Shown here: in pieces, positions 1-8,708 of the stretch
How the letters are laid out: every line of letters begins with the position of its first letter
Numbering within the stretch: the stretch's first letter is position 1
Source of the DNA: Aureimonas glaciei
Lineage (GTDB): Bacteria; Pseudomonadota; Alphaproteobacteria; Rhizobiales; Rhizobiaceae
Reading direction: 5' to 3'
Assembly: GCF_014643375.1 (NCBI RefSeq)
Contig: NZ_BMJJ01000001.1
Span: 1 to 64,000 of the forward strand
DNA length: 64,000 bases
The notes under the pieces: model-generated
The model's input: the letters and a program-made list of their open reading frames with translations, nothing else
Database searches by the model: none
Told to the model about the DNA's origin: nothing
Made by a program: the position numbers and the translations under genes

Positions 1-395
1 GCTAACCTCAGTGCGAGCTGTTTGGCTCGCCGGCGGCGCCGTCTCCGTCGATGGGCGGTTTATAGGCCCCGCCATCCCAAAGTGTCAACGACCTTTTTCG
101 AGAAATTTCGAAAACGGTTGGGATTGGTTGGCCACGACCGAGGCCTTGCCGGGCAGGGGCTGCGCTGCGTCACCCCGCTGTCACAAGGTCCACCGCCGCT
201 CTTCCCCAGGGTCAGCGCATCGCCGAAGCGTGAGCCAAAACAGCGCACAAGATGCGTGTTTGCTGGGCATTCTGGCGGGCCGGGGGCGGGCAGTGCCGCC
301 TCCCCGACCTCTCCGGCCGCGGCGCCCGAAGGCGGACGCGACCGGTTCGACATTTCGTCACGCTGACTGGCCGACCCCAGGCCGGCGCGCCGCCG
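1..395. other. Left-edge stretch without a recognisable gene
   Basis: Several frames stay open here, as expected at this GC content, but their translations are low-complexity Arg/Pro/Ala sequence with no recognisable domain, no Shine-Dalgarno sequence and no signal peptide. A short AT-richer patch around 92-118 resembles a promoter or operator area for a gene lying outside the window, but I cannot assign it. Confidence 0.4.
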
Positions 396-824
396 TCAGG
401 CGAGCGCGGCGTCGAGCGTCACGGTGATGGCGCCGAGCGCCTTGGAAATCGGACATCCGGCCTTCGCCTTCTCGGCGAGCGCCTGAAAAGTCTCCGCGTC
501 GATTCCGGGCACGGTGCCCCGCAGCGTGATGGCGCTGGACGTCACCTGGCCCGCGGACGGATCGAGGGTCACTACGGCCTTGGCCTCGAGCGTTTCGGCG
601 GGCGTGCCGTTCTCGGCCAGGAAATGCGACAGCTGCATGGCGAAGCAGCCGGCATGGGCCGCGGCCAGGAGTTCTTCCGGATTGGTGCCGGACTTGCCAC
701 TCTCGTCCTCGAAGCGAGCCTTGAAGGAATAGCCGTGGTGGTCGAGGGCCCCCGACTGGGTGGTGAGGTCGCCCTTGCCGTCGCCGAGAGCGCCGTGCCA
801 GACCGCGGTTGCGTGACGTTTCAT
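396..824 (-). CDS. osmC: OsmC-family peroxiredoxin
   Basis: A 142-residue protein of the OsmC/Ohr fold, thiol peroxidases that reduce organic hydroperoxides in the cytoplasm. The OsmC subgroup signature GTNPEELLAAAHAGCFAM carries the first redox Cys and CPISKAL carries the second. The length is normal for the family (about 140). I chose the ATG at 824 because AGGAAA lies just upstream and homologues start with MKRHATAVW; the frame stays open upstream but without family similarity. It stands alone, divergent from xerC. The family is often stress-induced, but no operator is visible here. Confidence 0.9.
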   Translation of the reverse strand: MKRHATAVWHGALGDGKGDLTTQSGALDHHGYSFKARFEDESGKSGTNPEELLAAAHAGCFAMQLSHFLAENGTPAETLEAKAVVTLDPSAGQVTSSAITLRGTVPGIDAETFQALAEKAKAGCPISKALGAITVTLDAALA

Positions 825-1012
825 CGGATTTCCTGTCCCGTTGGATGGATCGGTCGCCCTCTTCCGGAAAGGCCGGTGGGGCCCACCGCATCTAGGAAAG
901 GTCGGCCCGTTTTTCACCCCCCATCCCGGCTTTCGCGCCGGCCGCTGGCGCCCGGGCTCGCCATCCCCGCCCGCCGCGCCTATCCTGCGGGGCCGATCCG
1001 AAGAGGTGCCTG

Positions 1013-1963
1013 ATGGCCGAACCCTTTCTCGTCCACGCCTCGCCCGCGCTGCTCGCCGAAAAGACCGCCTGGCTGCGCGCGCTGGAGGAAGAGCGCCGCG
1101 CCGCGGCCAATACGCTGGAGGCCTATGAGCGCGATCTCCGGCAGTTTCTCTCCTTCCTGACCGGCCACCAGGGCCGCCCGGCCGACACCCAGGATCTCGC
1201 CGATCTCCGGCCCGCGGACCTGCGCGCCTTTCTCGCCGCCCGCCGCCGCGACGGCGCGGGGGCGAAGACGCTGGGACGCGGGCTCGCCGGCGTGCGTTCC
1301 TTCCTGCGTCATCTCGAACGGCGGGGCATGGCCTCCGCCGCCGGCGCCAAGGCGATGCGCGCGCCGAAGCAAGCCAAGAACCTGCCGCGGCCGCTCAGCG
1401 TCGCCGACGCGCTGCAGGTTTCCGAAGATGCCGGCGCGCTCGGCATGGAGCCCTGGATCTCGGCCCGCAATGTCGCGGTGCTGACTCTCCTCTACGGCTG
1501 CGGCCTGCGCATTTCCGAAGCCCTCGATCTGCCCGGCGACGCGCTGTCCGATCCCCTGGCCCGCTCGATGCCGGTGACAGGCAAGGGCGGCAAGGCCCGC
1601 CTCGTGCCGCTGCTGCCGGCGGTGCTCGCCGCCGCCGCCGAATACCGCCGCCTCTGCCCCTATGATCTCGTGGCGACCGAGCCGCTGTTTCGCGGCCACC
1701 GCGGCGGGCCGCTCCGGCCGCAGCTCATTCAGCGGGAGATGCAGAAACTGCGCGGCGCCCTCGGCCTGCCCGACACGGCGACGCCGCATGCGCTGCGCCA
1801 TTCCTTCGCCACGCATCTCCTGGCTGCCGGGGGGGACCTCAGGACCATCCAGGATCTGCTCGGCCACGCCTCGCTGTCGACGACGCAGAACTATACCGCA
1901 GTCGACCAGGGCCGGCTGATGACGATCTACGAGAGCGCCCATCCCCGGGCGCGGCGGCGCTAA
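1013..1963 (+). CDS. xerC: Tyrosine recombinase XerC
   Basis: A 316-residue site-specific recombinase that, with XerD, resolves chromosome dimers at dif. The N-terminal SAM-like core-binding domain spans about residues 15-105 and the catalytic domain about 130-310. All catalytic residues are visible: R166 (GCGLRISEAL), K191 (TGKGGKAR), H259 and R262 (HALRH), H285 (GHASLSTTQ) and the nucleophile Y294 (NYT). Length and motif spacing match chromosomal Xer proteins rather than phage integrases. XerC rather than XerD is inferred from sequence style. The next gene begins 2 bp after the stop, so the two may be co-transcribed. Confidence 0.88.
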   Translation: MAEPFLVHASPALLAEKTAWLRALEEERRAAANTLEAYERDLRQFLSFLTGHQGRPADTQDLADLRPADLRAFLAARRRDGAGAKTLGRGLAGVRSFLRHLERRGMASAAGAKAMRAPKQAKNLPRPLSVADALQVSEDAGALGMEPWISARNVAVLTLLYGCGLRISEALDLPGDALSDPLARSMPVTGKGGKARLVPLLPAVLAAAAEYRRLCPYDLVATEPLFRGHRGGPLRPQLIQREMQKLRGALGLPDTATPHALRHSFATHLLAAGGDLRTIQDLLGHASLSTTQNYTAVDQGRLMTIYESAHPRARRR

Positions 1964-1964
1964 C

Positions 1965-3065
1965 ATGTTGCGCCCTGTCCTGAACAAGGCCGTCCCATGC
2001 CTTGCGCCTGCCGAGGCAAGGCCGGTAAGGGCGTCGTGCTCGCGCCTTCGGCGCCCCGACGGGAGAGGCCGGCCTGGGCTTGTGGCCTGGCTGGCCGTCG
2101 TGCTGTTGCTAGCGCCGTTCTCGGCCGCCCGGGCCGATACCGCCTGTGCCGGCAGAAATCTCCTGCCGGAACTGCGCCAATCGGGCAAGCTCGCACCGCT
2201 CGAGGCCGCGGCCGCGGCCACGCCCGACGGCGAGGGAAAATTCTACCGGATCGAACGCCCGGGCGAGACCGCCTCGTTTCTCTACGGCACCATGCATCTC
2301 AGCGATCCCCGGCTCGACCTCTTGCCTGAGGCGAGGAAGGCGTTCGGCGCGGCCGACACTCTGGTCATCGAGACCACCGATGCTCTCGACCCGGCGACCA
2401 CCACCGCGATGATGCTGGCGCGGCCCGATCTCCTCTATCTGCCGCCCGGCCGAAAACTCAGCGACATCCTCACCGACCCGCAGGCCGTCGCTGTCACGGC
2501 CGAGTTGGAGAGGCTCGGCATCCCCGCAGCCTCGGTCGAGACGCTGCAGCCCTGGTTCGTCGCGGTCAGCCTGATGCTGCCGGCCTGCGAGACGGCGCGG
2601 CTGGCTGAGGGCCAGAAGCCGCTCGACCTCGCACTGGCGGCGGAGGCGAAGGCGGCGGACAAGCGGGTGCTCGGCCTCGAAAGCGGCGGCGAGCAGCTGG
2701 AGGCGCTCGCCTCGATGTCCTGGGATCTGCAGGTCGCCAGCCTCGTCTCGACCCTCGCGCTGGGCGACCGCCTGCCCGACCTGTTCGAGACGATGACGCA
2801 GCTTTATCTCGACGGGCGCATCGCGCTCATATCGCCGCTGGTGGAGGTCCTGATGCCGCCCGGCAGCGCGGCCCTCGCCCGCGAGGCCGGTGCCTTCGAG
2901 CGTCGGCTGGTCAACGATCGCAACCACCGTATGGCCGAGCGGCTGGCGCCGCTGCTGCAGCCGGGCGGCGTCTTCGTCGCCGTCGGCGCTTTGCATTTGC
3001 CGGGCGACGAGGGTCTGGTGGCGCTCCTGAGGGCGCAGGGATACGCGGTGACGCGTCTCGACTGA
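1965..3065 (+). CDS. TraB/GumN-family exported protein
   Basis: A 366-residue protein of the TraB/GumN family (Tiki-like fold, proposed metalloprotease-like). The hallmark FLYGTMHLSDPR lies near residue 106 and a second conserved GALHLPGDEGL near the C-terminus (about residue 342); these are the two family GxxH motifs. A hydrophobic signal sequence (VAWLAVVLLLAPFSAARA) lies about 40 residues in. The true start may therefore be the in-frame GTG at 2082, which follows GGGAGAGG, rather than the ATG at 1965. The substrate is unknown. It follows xerC closely. Confidence 0.75.
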   Translation: MLRPVLNKAVPCLAPAEARPVRASCSRLRRPDGRGRPGLVAWLAVVLLLAPFSAARADTACAGRNLLPELRQSGKLAPLEAAAAATPDGEGKFYRIERPGETASFLYGTMHLSDPRLDLLPEARKAFGAADTLVIETTDALDPATTTAMMLARPDLLYLPPGRKLSDILTDPQAVAVTAELERLGIPAASVETLQPWFVAVSLMLPACETARLAEGQKPLDLALAAEAKAADKRVLGLESGGEQLEALASMSWDLQVASLVSTLALGDRLPDLFETMTQLYLDGRIALISPLVEVLMPPGSAALAREAGAFERRLVNDRNHRMAERLAPLLQPGGVFVAVGALHLPGDEGLVALLRAQGYAVTRLD

Positions 3066-3226
3066 GAGGCCGGCGTCCGGTCGATCGGGCTTCCGCACCG
3101 CCCGCGGGGCCGGATGCCGAACCTATCCCCTTGAGCCTGCACCGGAACGTGAACCGCGCGCGACTTGCGCTCGTGCCGTCCCCGTTCGTAGTCTCGTTCG
3201 ACCGTAACCGTGAAGGAGAGACCTGC

Positions 3227-3364
3227 ATGAAGAAGATTTCTGCCGCCGTCCTCAGTCTCAGTCTCGTGAGCTTCGCCACCTCGGCGTTGGCCTGCCCCTA
3301 CTCGCAGAAGACCGCTTCCGGCACGCCGCCGGTCGTCGCGACGCCGGGCGTCGACAGGGGCTGA
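3227..3364 (+). CDS. Small secreted peptide, 45 residues
   Basis: A short gene with a strong AAGGAGAG ribosome site 9 bases before the ATG. The product begins MKKISAAVLSLSLVSFATSALA, a textbook signal peptide cleavable after ALA. That leaves a mature peptide of about 23 residues containing one Cys (CPYSQKTASGTPPVV). It is followed within 35 bp by a strong intrinsic terminator, so it appears to be its own transcription unit. A possible promoter pair TTGCGC (3165) and TAGTCT (3189), 18-bp spacing, lies upstream. I do not recognise a family, and the function is unknown. Confidence 0.7.
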   Translation: MKKISAAVLSLSLVSFATSALACPYSQKTASGTPPVVATPGVDRG

Positions 3365-3397
3365 TCGCCCCGACCAGAACTGTCCTCCAGACAGGCG

Positions 3398-3440
3398 AAG
3401 GCCCGGATCCTGCCAAGGCAGGTCCGGGCCTTTGTTGTTT
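3398..3440 (+). terminator. Intrinsic terminator after the small peptide gene
   Basis: The left arm AAGGCCCGGATCCTGCC pairs with GGCAGGTCCGGGCCTT across a 2-nt loop with one bulged T, followed by TTTGTTGTTT. The T-rich tract is on the plus side, so it mainly serves the small secreted peptide gene. The hairpin could also stop read-through from lpdA, which ends at 3471 on the other strand. Confidence 0.85.
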
Positions 3441-3470
3441 CGAGGCCGCCCGCCCGGGCGAACTCTCGCC

Positions 3471-4889
3471 TCAGGCGTGGATGGGCTTGCCGGAGAAGGC
3501 GGCGAAGGCCGCCTCGCGCACGGCTTCCGACAGCGTCGGATGGGCGTGGCTGGTGCGGGCGAGATCCTCGGCCGAGCCACCGAACTCCATCAGGATGGCG
3601 CCTTCGTGGATGAGGTCGCCGGCGCTGTGGCCGAGGATGTGGACGCCGAGCACCCGGTCGGTGTCCTTGTCGGCCAGGACCTTCACGAAACCGTCGGTGT
3701 GCAGCATGGCGCGCGCGCGGCCATTGGCGGTGAACGGAAACTTGCCGACCTTGTAGGCGATGCCGTCCGCCTTCAGCTCCTCTTCCGTCCGGCCAATCGA
3801 GGCGACTTCCGGCGACGTGTAGACCACGGCGGGGATGACGCCGTAGTTCACGTGCCCGGCCTGGCCGGCGAGGATCTCGGCGAGCGCGACGCCCTCGTCC
3901 TCGGCCTTGTGCGCCAGCATCGCCCCGCGAACCGCGTCGCCGATGGCGTAGATGCCGGGAACGCTCGTCTGGAAATGCGCGTCGATCTCGACGCGGCCGA
4001 CGCGGTCGGTGGCGATGCCGAGTTCTTCGAGGCCGAGGCCCTTGGTGAACGGGCGACGCCCGGTGGCGACGAGCACGACGTCGGCCTCCAGCGTCTCCGC
4101 CGCGCCGCCGGCGACCGGCTCGAAGCTCACCGAAGCGCCCTCGCCGTTGCGCACGACGTTGGTGACCTTGGCATTGAGCTTCACCTCGATGCCCTGCTTG
4201 ACGATGAGCTTCTGGAACTGCGCCGAGACGTCCGCATCCATGCTGCCGAGCAGCTTTCCGAGATATTCGACCACGGTCACCTCAGCGCCGAGCCGCGACC
4301 AGACCGAGCCGAGCTCCACGCCGATGACGCCGCCGCCGACGACGACGAGTCTCTTCGGCACCTTCGGCAGGGCGATGGCGTCGTCGGAGGAGACGATCAC
4401 CTGGCCGTCGAAGGCGACGTCGACGCCGGGAATGCCGGCGACTTCCGAGCCCGTGGCGATGCAGATCGCCTTGGCCGAGAGCGTCTCGGTCGAGCCGTCG
4501 GCCTTGGCGACCTCGACGGTGCCGGCGGCCTTGATCGTGCCGGTACCGGTGATGCCGGTGATCTTGTTCTTCTTGAACAGGAAGGCGATGCCGTCGACAT
4601 TGGCCTTCACCGTCTTGTCCTTGTGCTCCAGCATTTTTGGCAGGTCGAGCGTCGGCGAGACCTGGATGCCGAGCTCGCCGAAGGAGTGGCCGGCCTCGGC
4701 GAACATTTCGGAGGCGTGCAGCAGCGCCTTGGACGGGATGCAGCCGACGTTCAGGCAGGTGCCGCCGTAGGTCATGCGCTTCTCGACGACGGCGACCTTC
4801 AGGCCGAGCTGCGCCGCCTTGATCGCCGCGACGTAGCCGCCCGGGCCGGAGCCGATGACGACGAGATCGTAGAGGGTGCTGTCAGCCAT
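3471..4889 (-). CDS. lpdA: Dihydrolipoyl dehydrogenase (E3)
   Basis: A 472-residue FAD disulfide oxidoreductase that reoxidises the lipoyl groups of the 2-oxoglutarate dehydrogenase complex. Visible features are the FAD-binding GSGPGGY (13-19), the redox disulfide C45/C50 in GGTCLNVGCIPSK, the second nucleotide-binding VVVGGGVIGVELG, and the C-terminal HAHPTLSE with the catalytic His-Glu pair. The ATG at 4889 is chosen because MADSTLYDLVVIG is the normal N-terminus; the open frame upstream is unrelated. It is the distal gene of the mdh-suc cluster, so it most likely supplies E3 for SucAB. Confidence 0.96.
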   Translation of the reverse strand: MADSTLYDLVVIGSGPGGYVAAIKAAQLGLKVAVVEKRMTYGGTCLNVGCIPSKALLHASEMFAEAGHSFGELGIQVSPTLDLPKMLEHKDKTVKANVDGIAFLFKKNKITGITGTGTIKAAGTVEVAKADGSTETLSAKAICIATGSEVAGIPGVDVAFDGQVIVSSDDAIALPKVPKRLVVVGGGVIGVELGSVWSRLGAEVTVVEYLGKLLGSMDADVSAQFQKLIVKQGIEVKLNAKVTNVVRNGEGASVSFEPVAGGAAETLEADVVLVATGRRPFTKGLGLEELGIATDRVGRVEIDAHFQTSVPGIYAIGDAVRGAMLAHKAEDEGVALAEILAGQAGHVNYGVIPAVVYTSPEVASIGRTEEELKADGIAYKVGKFPFTANGRARAMLHTDGFVKVLADKDTDRVLGVHILGHSAGDLIHEGAILMEFGGSAEDLARTSHAHPTLSEAVREAAFAAFSGKPIHA

Positions 4890-4935
4890 GATGTTCTCTT
4901 GAATTGCCGGAAGGGTTGAGAGGGATGTGGGGATT

Positions 4936-5337
4936 TCAGAGGAGCTGCGAAAGGACGAGGACGATGCCGACGGCCGAAACCATCCAGACGAGGCTGCGGA
5001 TGTAGGGAATGCCGGCGAGATAGAGCGGAATGTAGACGAGGCGGGCGACGAGCCAGAGCCAGGCGCCGGCCTCCGACCAGCCACCCATGCGGCCGGAGAC
5101 GACGACGGCGAGCACAGCGGCGATGAAGGCCGGATAGGTTTCCTTGAAGTTGGCCAGAGCACGGTCGGCGCGACCGGCGAGCGGGCTGAGCGCTGGCATC
5201 TCGCCGTCGCGCGGGCCGGCATTCCAGGCCGAGCCGCGCTCGCGCGTCGCCAGCATGCCCTGCAGCGAGATGTGGACGAAGAGGAGAAGGACGGACCAGG
5301 CGAGGATCGTCAGTTCGATCGGGAGGGGCGTGTTCAT
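4936..5337 (-). CDS. MAPEG-family membrane protein
   Basis: A 133-residue integral membrane protein with four predicted transmembrane segments (about 5-27, 66-83, 86-107, 110-131). The first loop holds GMLATRERGSAWNAGPRD and the second segment is preceded by RALANFKETYPAFIA; both are typical of the bacterial MAPEG group (eicosanoid/glutathione-metabolism fold). The enzymatic role in bacteria is undefined. It sits immediately upstream of lpdA and downstream of a secreted protein and an SDR gene, an order I recall from rhizobial suc-lpd clusters. Confidence 0.8.
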   Translation of the reverse strand: MNTPLPIELTILAWSVLLLFVHISLQGMLATRERGSAWNAGPRDGEMPALSPLAGRADRALANFKETYPAFIAAVLAVVVSGRMGGWSEAGAWLWLVARLVYIPLYLAGIPYIRSLVWMVSAVGIVLVLSQLL

Positions 5338-5364
5338 GTCATGTCCTCGGGCCGAAATGGCCGG

Positions 5365-5898
5365 TCATTGCAGTCCGCGGTCCGGGCAGGTGCCCGTGGC
5401 GGCGTCGAAGGGCGTCGTGACCTTGGCGAGCTTGCCCTTGACGATGCCCATCGGCTTGAAGGGCGGCGTGACCTGGACAGCCGGCTGCACCAGGCGCAAC
5501 TCGTAGCAGCCGGTGAACACCTCGGCCCTGCCATCCGTGCCGATCGCCTCGACGGCGACCGGCAGCGAGAAATAGAGCGAACCGGCGCCGCCCTCTTCGG
5601 TCGGCTGCCCCATCCTGACCCGGGTCCGGGCGGTTTTGGCATAGCCCGCCGCGAAAGTCTCGAAGTCCGGCAGGTCTGGTTCGTCGCGGAAATAGGAATA
5701 GGCGCGGAGATATTCCTGGCGGTCGATGGCGTTGTAGAGCGAGCCGATCACCGCTTCCGGCGTCGAGCGGTCGTCGCGGTAGTCCGGCGGCGAGGGCTCG
5801 GCGGCAGAAGCGGGGACGCTGGCGCCGAACGGCAGCGCGAGGAAGAGGGCCAACAGAGGACCGCTCCGCCACAGGGCCTTGGCGAACGGGATGCTCAC
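5365..5898 (-). CDS. Exported protein of unknown function
   Basis: A 177-residue protein. I place the start at the GTG at 5898, whose GTGA overlaps the stop of the upstream SDR gene; translation from there gives a good signal peptide (hydrophobic LLALFLALPFGASVPASA). The earlier ATG at 5973 would add a charged stretch overlapping the SDR frame. The mature part begins with PSPPDYRDDRSTPEAVIGSL and has a single Cys pair (GCYELRL and TGTCPD). No catalytic motif is seen. Translational coupling to the SDR gene is likely. Confidence 0.75.
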   Translation of the reverse strand: MSIPFAKALWRSGPLLALFLALPFGASVPASAAEPSPPDYRDDRSTPEAVIGSLYNAIDRQEYLRAYSYFRDEPDLPDFETFAAGYAKTARTRVRMGQPTEEGGAGSLYFSLPVAVEAIGTDGRAEVFTGCYELRLVQPAVQVTPPFKPMGIVKGKLAKVTTPFDAATGTCPDRGLQ

Positions 5899-6653
5899 GG
5901 CAGGATCGCACGGCCGCCGGAGACGTCGAGGATCGCGCCGGTGGAATAGCTCGCTTCCGGCGAGGCGAGCCATAGGATCGCCTTCGCCACTTCCTCGGCC
6001 GTGCCGGGGCGCTTCATCGGCAGGTTCGGGGTCATCTCGGCCACCCGGTCGGGCGTGCCGCCGGAGACGTGGATGTCGGTCTCGATGATGCCAGGGCGAA
6101 CGGCGGTGACGCGGATGCCTTCGCCCACGACTTCCTTGGCGAGGCCGACGGTAAACGTGTCGATGGCGCCCTTGGAGGCGGCGTAGTCGACGAACTGGCC
6201 GGGACCGCCGAGCTTGGCGGCGGCCGAGGTGAGGTTGACGATCGCCCCGCCCTTGCCGCCCTTCGACAGCGCCATGCGATTGATCGCCTCGCGCGCGCAG
6301 AGAAAGCTGCCGATGACGTTGATGCGGAACATGCGCTCGAGGCGCGCTTCGCTCATGTCCGCGACGGAGGACGGCAGGTCGACGACGCCGGCATTGTTGA
6401 CGAGCACGGCGAGAGTCCCGAGCCTGTCGGCGGCGGCGAAGATCGCCATGACATCCGCCTCGACACCCACATCGCCGGCGACAGCGACGGCGCGGCCACC
6501 CGTCGCCTCGATCTCGGCGACGACGGCAGCCGCCGCTTCAGCATTGGCGGCATAGTTGACCACCACGGCATAGCCGGCCTTGGCCGCCAGGATCGCCGTG
6601 GCGGCGCCAATGCCCCGGCTGCCGCCGGTGACGATGATCACCTTGTCCGTCAT
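5895..6653 (-). CDS. SDR-family oxidoreductase
   Basis: A 252-residue classical short-chain dehydrogenase. It shows the cofactor motif TGGSRGIG (9-16), NNAG near residue 88, the catalytic Ser in NLTSAAAK, the YAASK Tyr/Lys pair, and the PGIIETDI loop. It is probably NADP-preferring, judging from the basic residue after the first glycines (GGSRG). The substrate cannot be inferred. It lies between sucB and lpdA with the same orientation and its stop overlaps the next start, so it is probably carried on the suc-lpd transcript. Confidence 0.88.
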   Translation of the reverse strand: MTDKVIIVTGGSRGIGAATAILAAKAGYAVVVNYAANAEAAAAVVAEIEATGGRAVAVAGDVGVEADVMAIFAAADRLGTLAVLVNNAGVVDLPSSVADMSEARLERMFRINVIGSFLCAREAINRMALSKGGKGGAIVNLTSAAAKLGGPGQFVDYAASKGAIDTFTVGLAKEVVGEGIRVTAVRPGIIETDIHVSGGTPDRVAEMTPNLPMKRPGTAEEVAKAILWLASPEASYSTGAILDVSGGRAILP

Positions 6654-6681
6654 GATGTTCCAGACTTGGGTTGGAGACGCC

Positions 6682-6987
6682 TCACTCCGCCGCAGCCAGG
6701 CTCAGCAAGGAGCCATCGATATAGGCGGGCAGTTTCGTCTCGGCGTCGAGGATGGCGCCCCGGAGTTGCTCGACCGTCAAGTTCTGCGCGTCGGTCAGAT
6801 CGGCGCCCCGGAGGATGGTGCCATCAAGCTTGGCGCTTTCGAGATTGGCCCCGGCGAGGCTGGCGTGGCTGAGATCCGATCCGGAAAGGTCGGCCTCGAT
6901 CAGGTCGGCCCCGCTCCAATCGGTGCGGCGCATGAAAACGTCGCGCAGTCTGATACGAAAAGGATCACGGTCGAACACTGCGCTCAA
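6682..6987 (-). CDS. Pentapeptide-repeat protein (downstream half)
   Basis: A 101-residue protein starting with TTG at 6987. Residues about 20-75 consist of A(D/N)LxX pentapeptide repeats (GADLIEADLSGSDLSHASLA and onward), which fold as a right-handed quadrilateral beta helix. The start codon overlaps the stop of the upstream gene (TTGA). In relatives known to me a membrane-anchored alpha-helical domain and a pentapeptide domain are commonly one protein, so these two frames may be a split or frameshifted gene rather than two partners. No molecular role is assigned. Confidence 0.7.
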   Translation of the reverse strand: MSAVFDRDPFRIRLRDVFMRRTDWSGADLIEADLSGSDLSHASLAGANLESAKLDGTILRGADLTDAQNLTVEQLRGAILDAETKLPAYIDGSLLSLAAAE

Positions 6988-7358
6988 TGCCCTTTCCTTC
7001 CCCGGCTCAAGACTTCGATCAGGACACGGATGTCCACGGGAGGCTCGCGATCACCGTACTCGGCCTGCTTCCCCTGAAGATGGATCTGCAGCAGTTCGAA
7101 GACCGGCCTTGAGAGATCGGGAAAGTCGCGTCCCACTTCCCTCAGAACGTAGATCGCCGCCAGGCGAACCTCAAGACGTTCGTCCCCCAGCTGGCCGGCC
7201 GCGCGATTGAACAGTTCGGTGACATGCGCCCGCCGCGCGAGCTCCACTTGCGACGTCTCCGGCCCGAGCTTACGCCAGGCCAGGAAAGCACCGATGCCGG
7301 CCGCGACAGCCAGAGCCAGATTGCGCAGGATTTCGGAGAGGGCGATCCAGGTCTGCAT
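6984..7358 (-). CDS. Membrane-anchored N-terminal half of a pentapeptide-type protein
   Basis: A 124-residue protein with one N-terminal transmembrane segment (about residues 9-27) followed by an alpha-helical part (RAAGQLGDERLEVRLAAIYV and onward). That sequence style is familiar from the region just before pentapeptide repeats in single-chain homologues. It ends with the stop that overlaps the TTG start of the repeat-containing frame. It lies 24 bp downstream of the sucB end if read along the operon direction reversed, that is, between sucB and the SDR gene. Either a two-gene pair or the first half of a frameshifted gene. Confidence 0.65.
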   Translation of the reverse strand: MQTWIALSEILRNLALAVAAGIGAFLAWRKLGPETSQVELARRAHVTELFNRAAGQLGDERLEVRLAAIYVLREVGRDFPDLSRPVFELLQIHLQGKQAEYGDREPPVDIRVLIEVLSRGRKGH

Positions 7359-7382
7359 GACCGCCCCCTCCCCTTGCCGTTC

Positions 7383-8627
<1,245 letters not shown>

Positions 8628-8708
8628 CGGATGATCGATCTCTTCGAGGTTCGGCCAGGAAAGCTTTCGCGCATCACGAAAGACTGCGGGAGAGAGAGGG
8701 GCTCGGCG

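Noticed and set aside
252-1013. 253-codon plus-strand frame at the left edge
   Set aside because: It is antisense to osmC for most of its length and has no recognisable domain.
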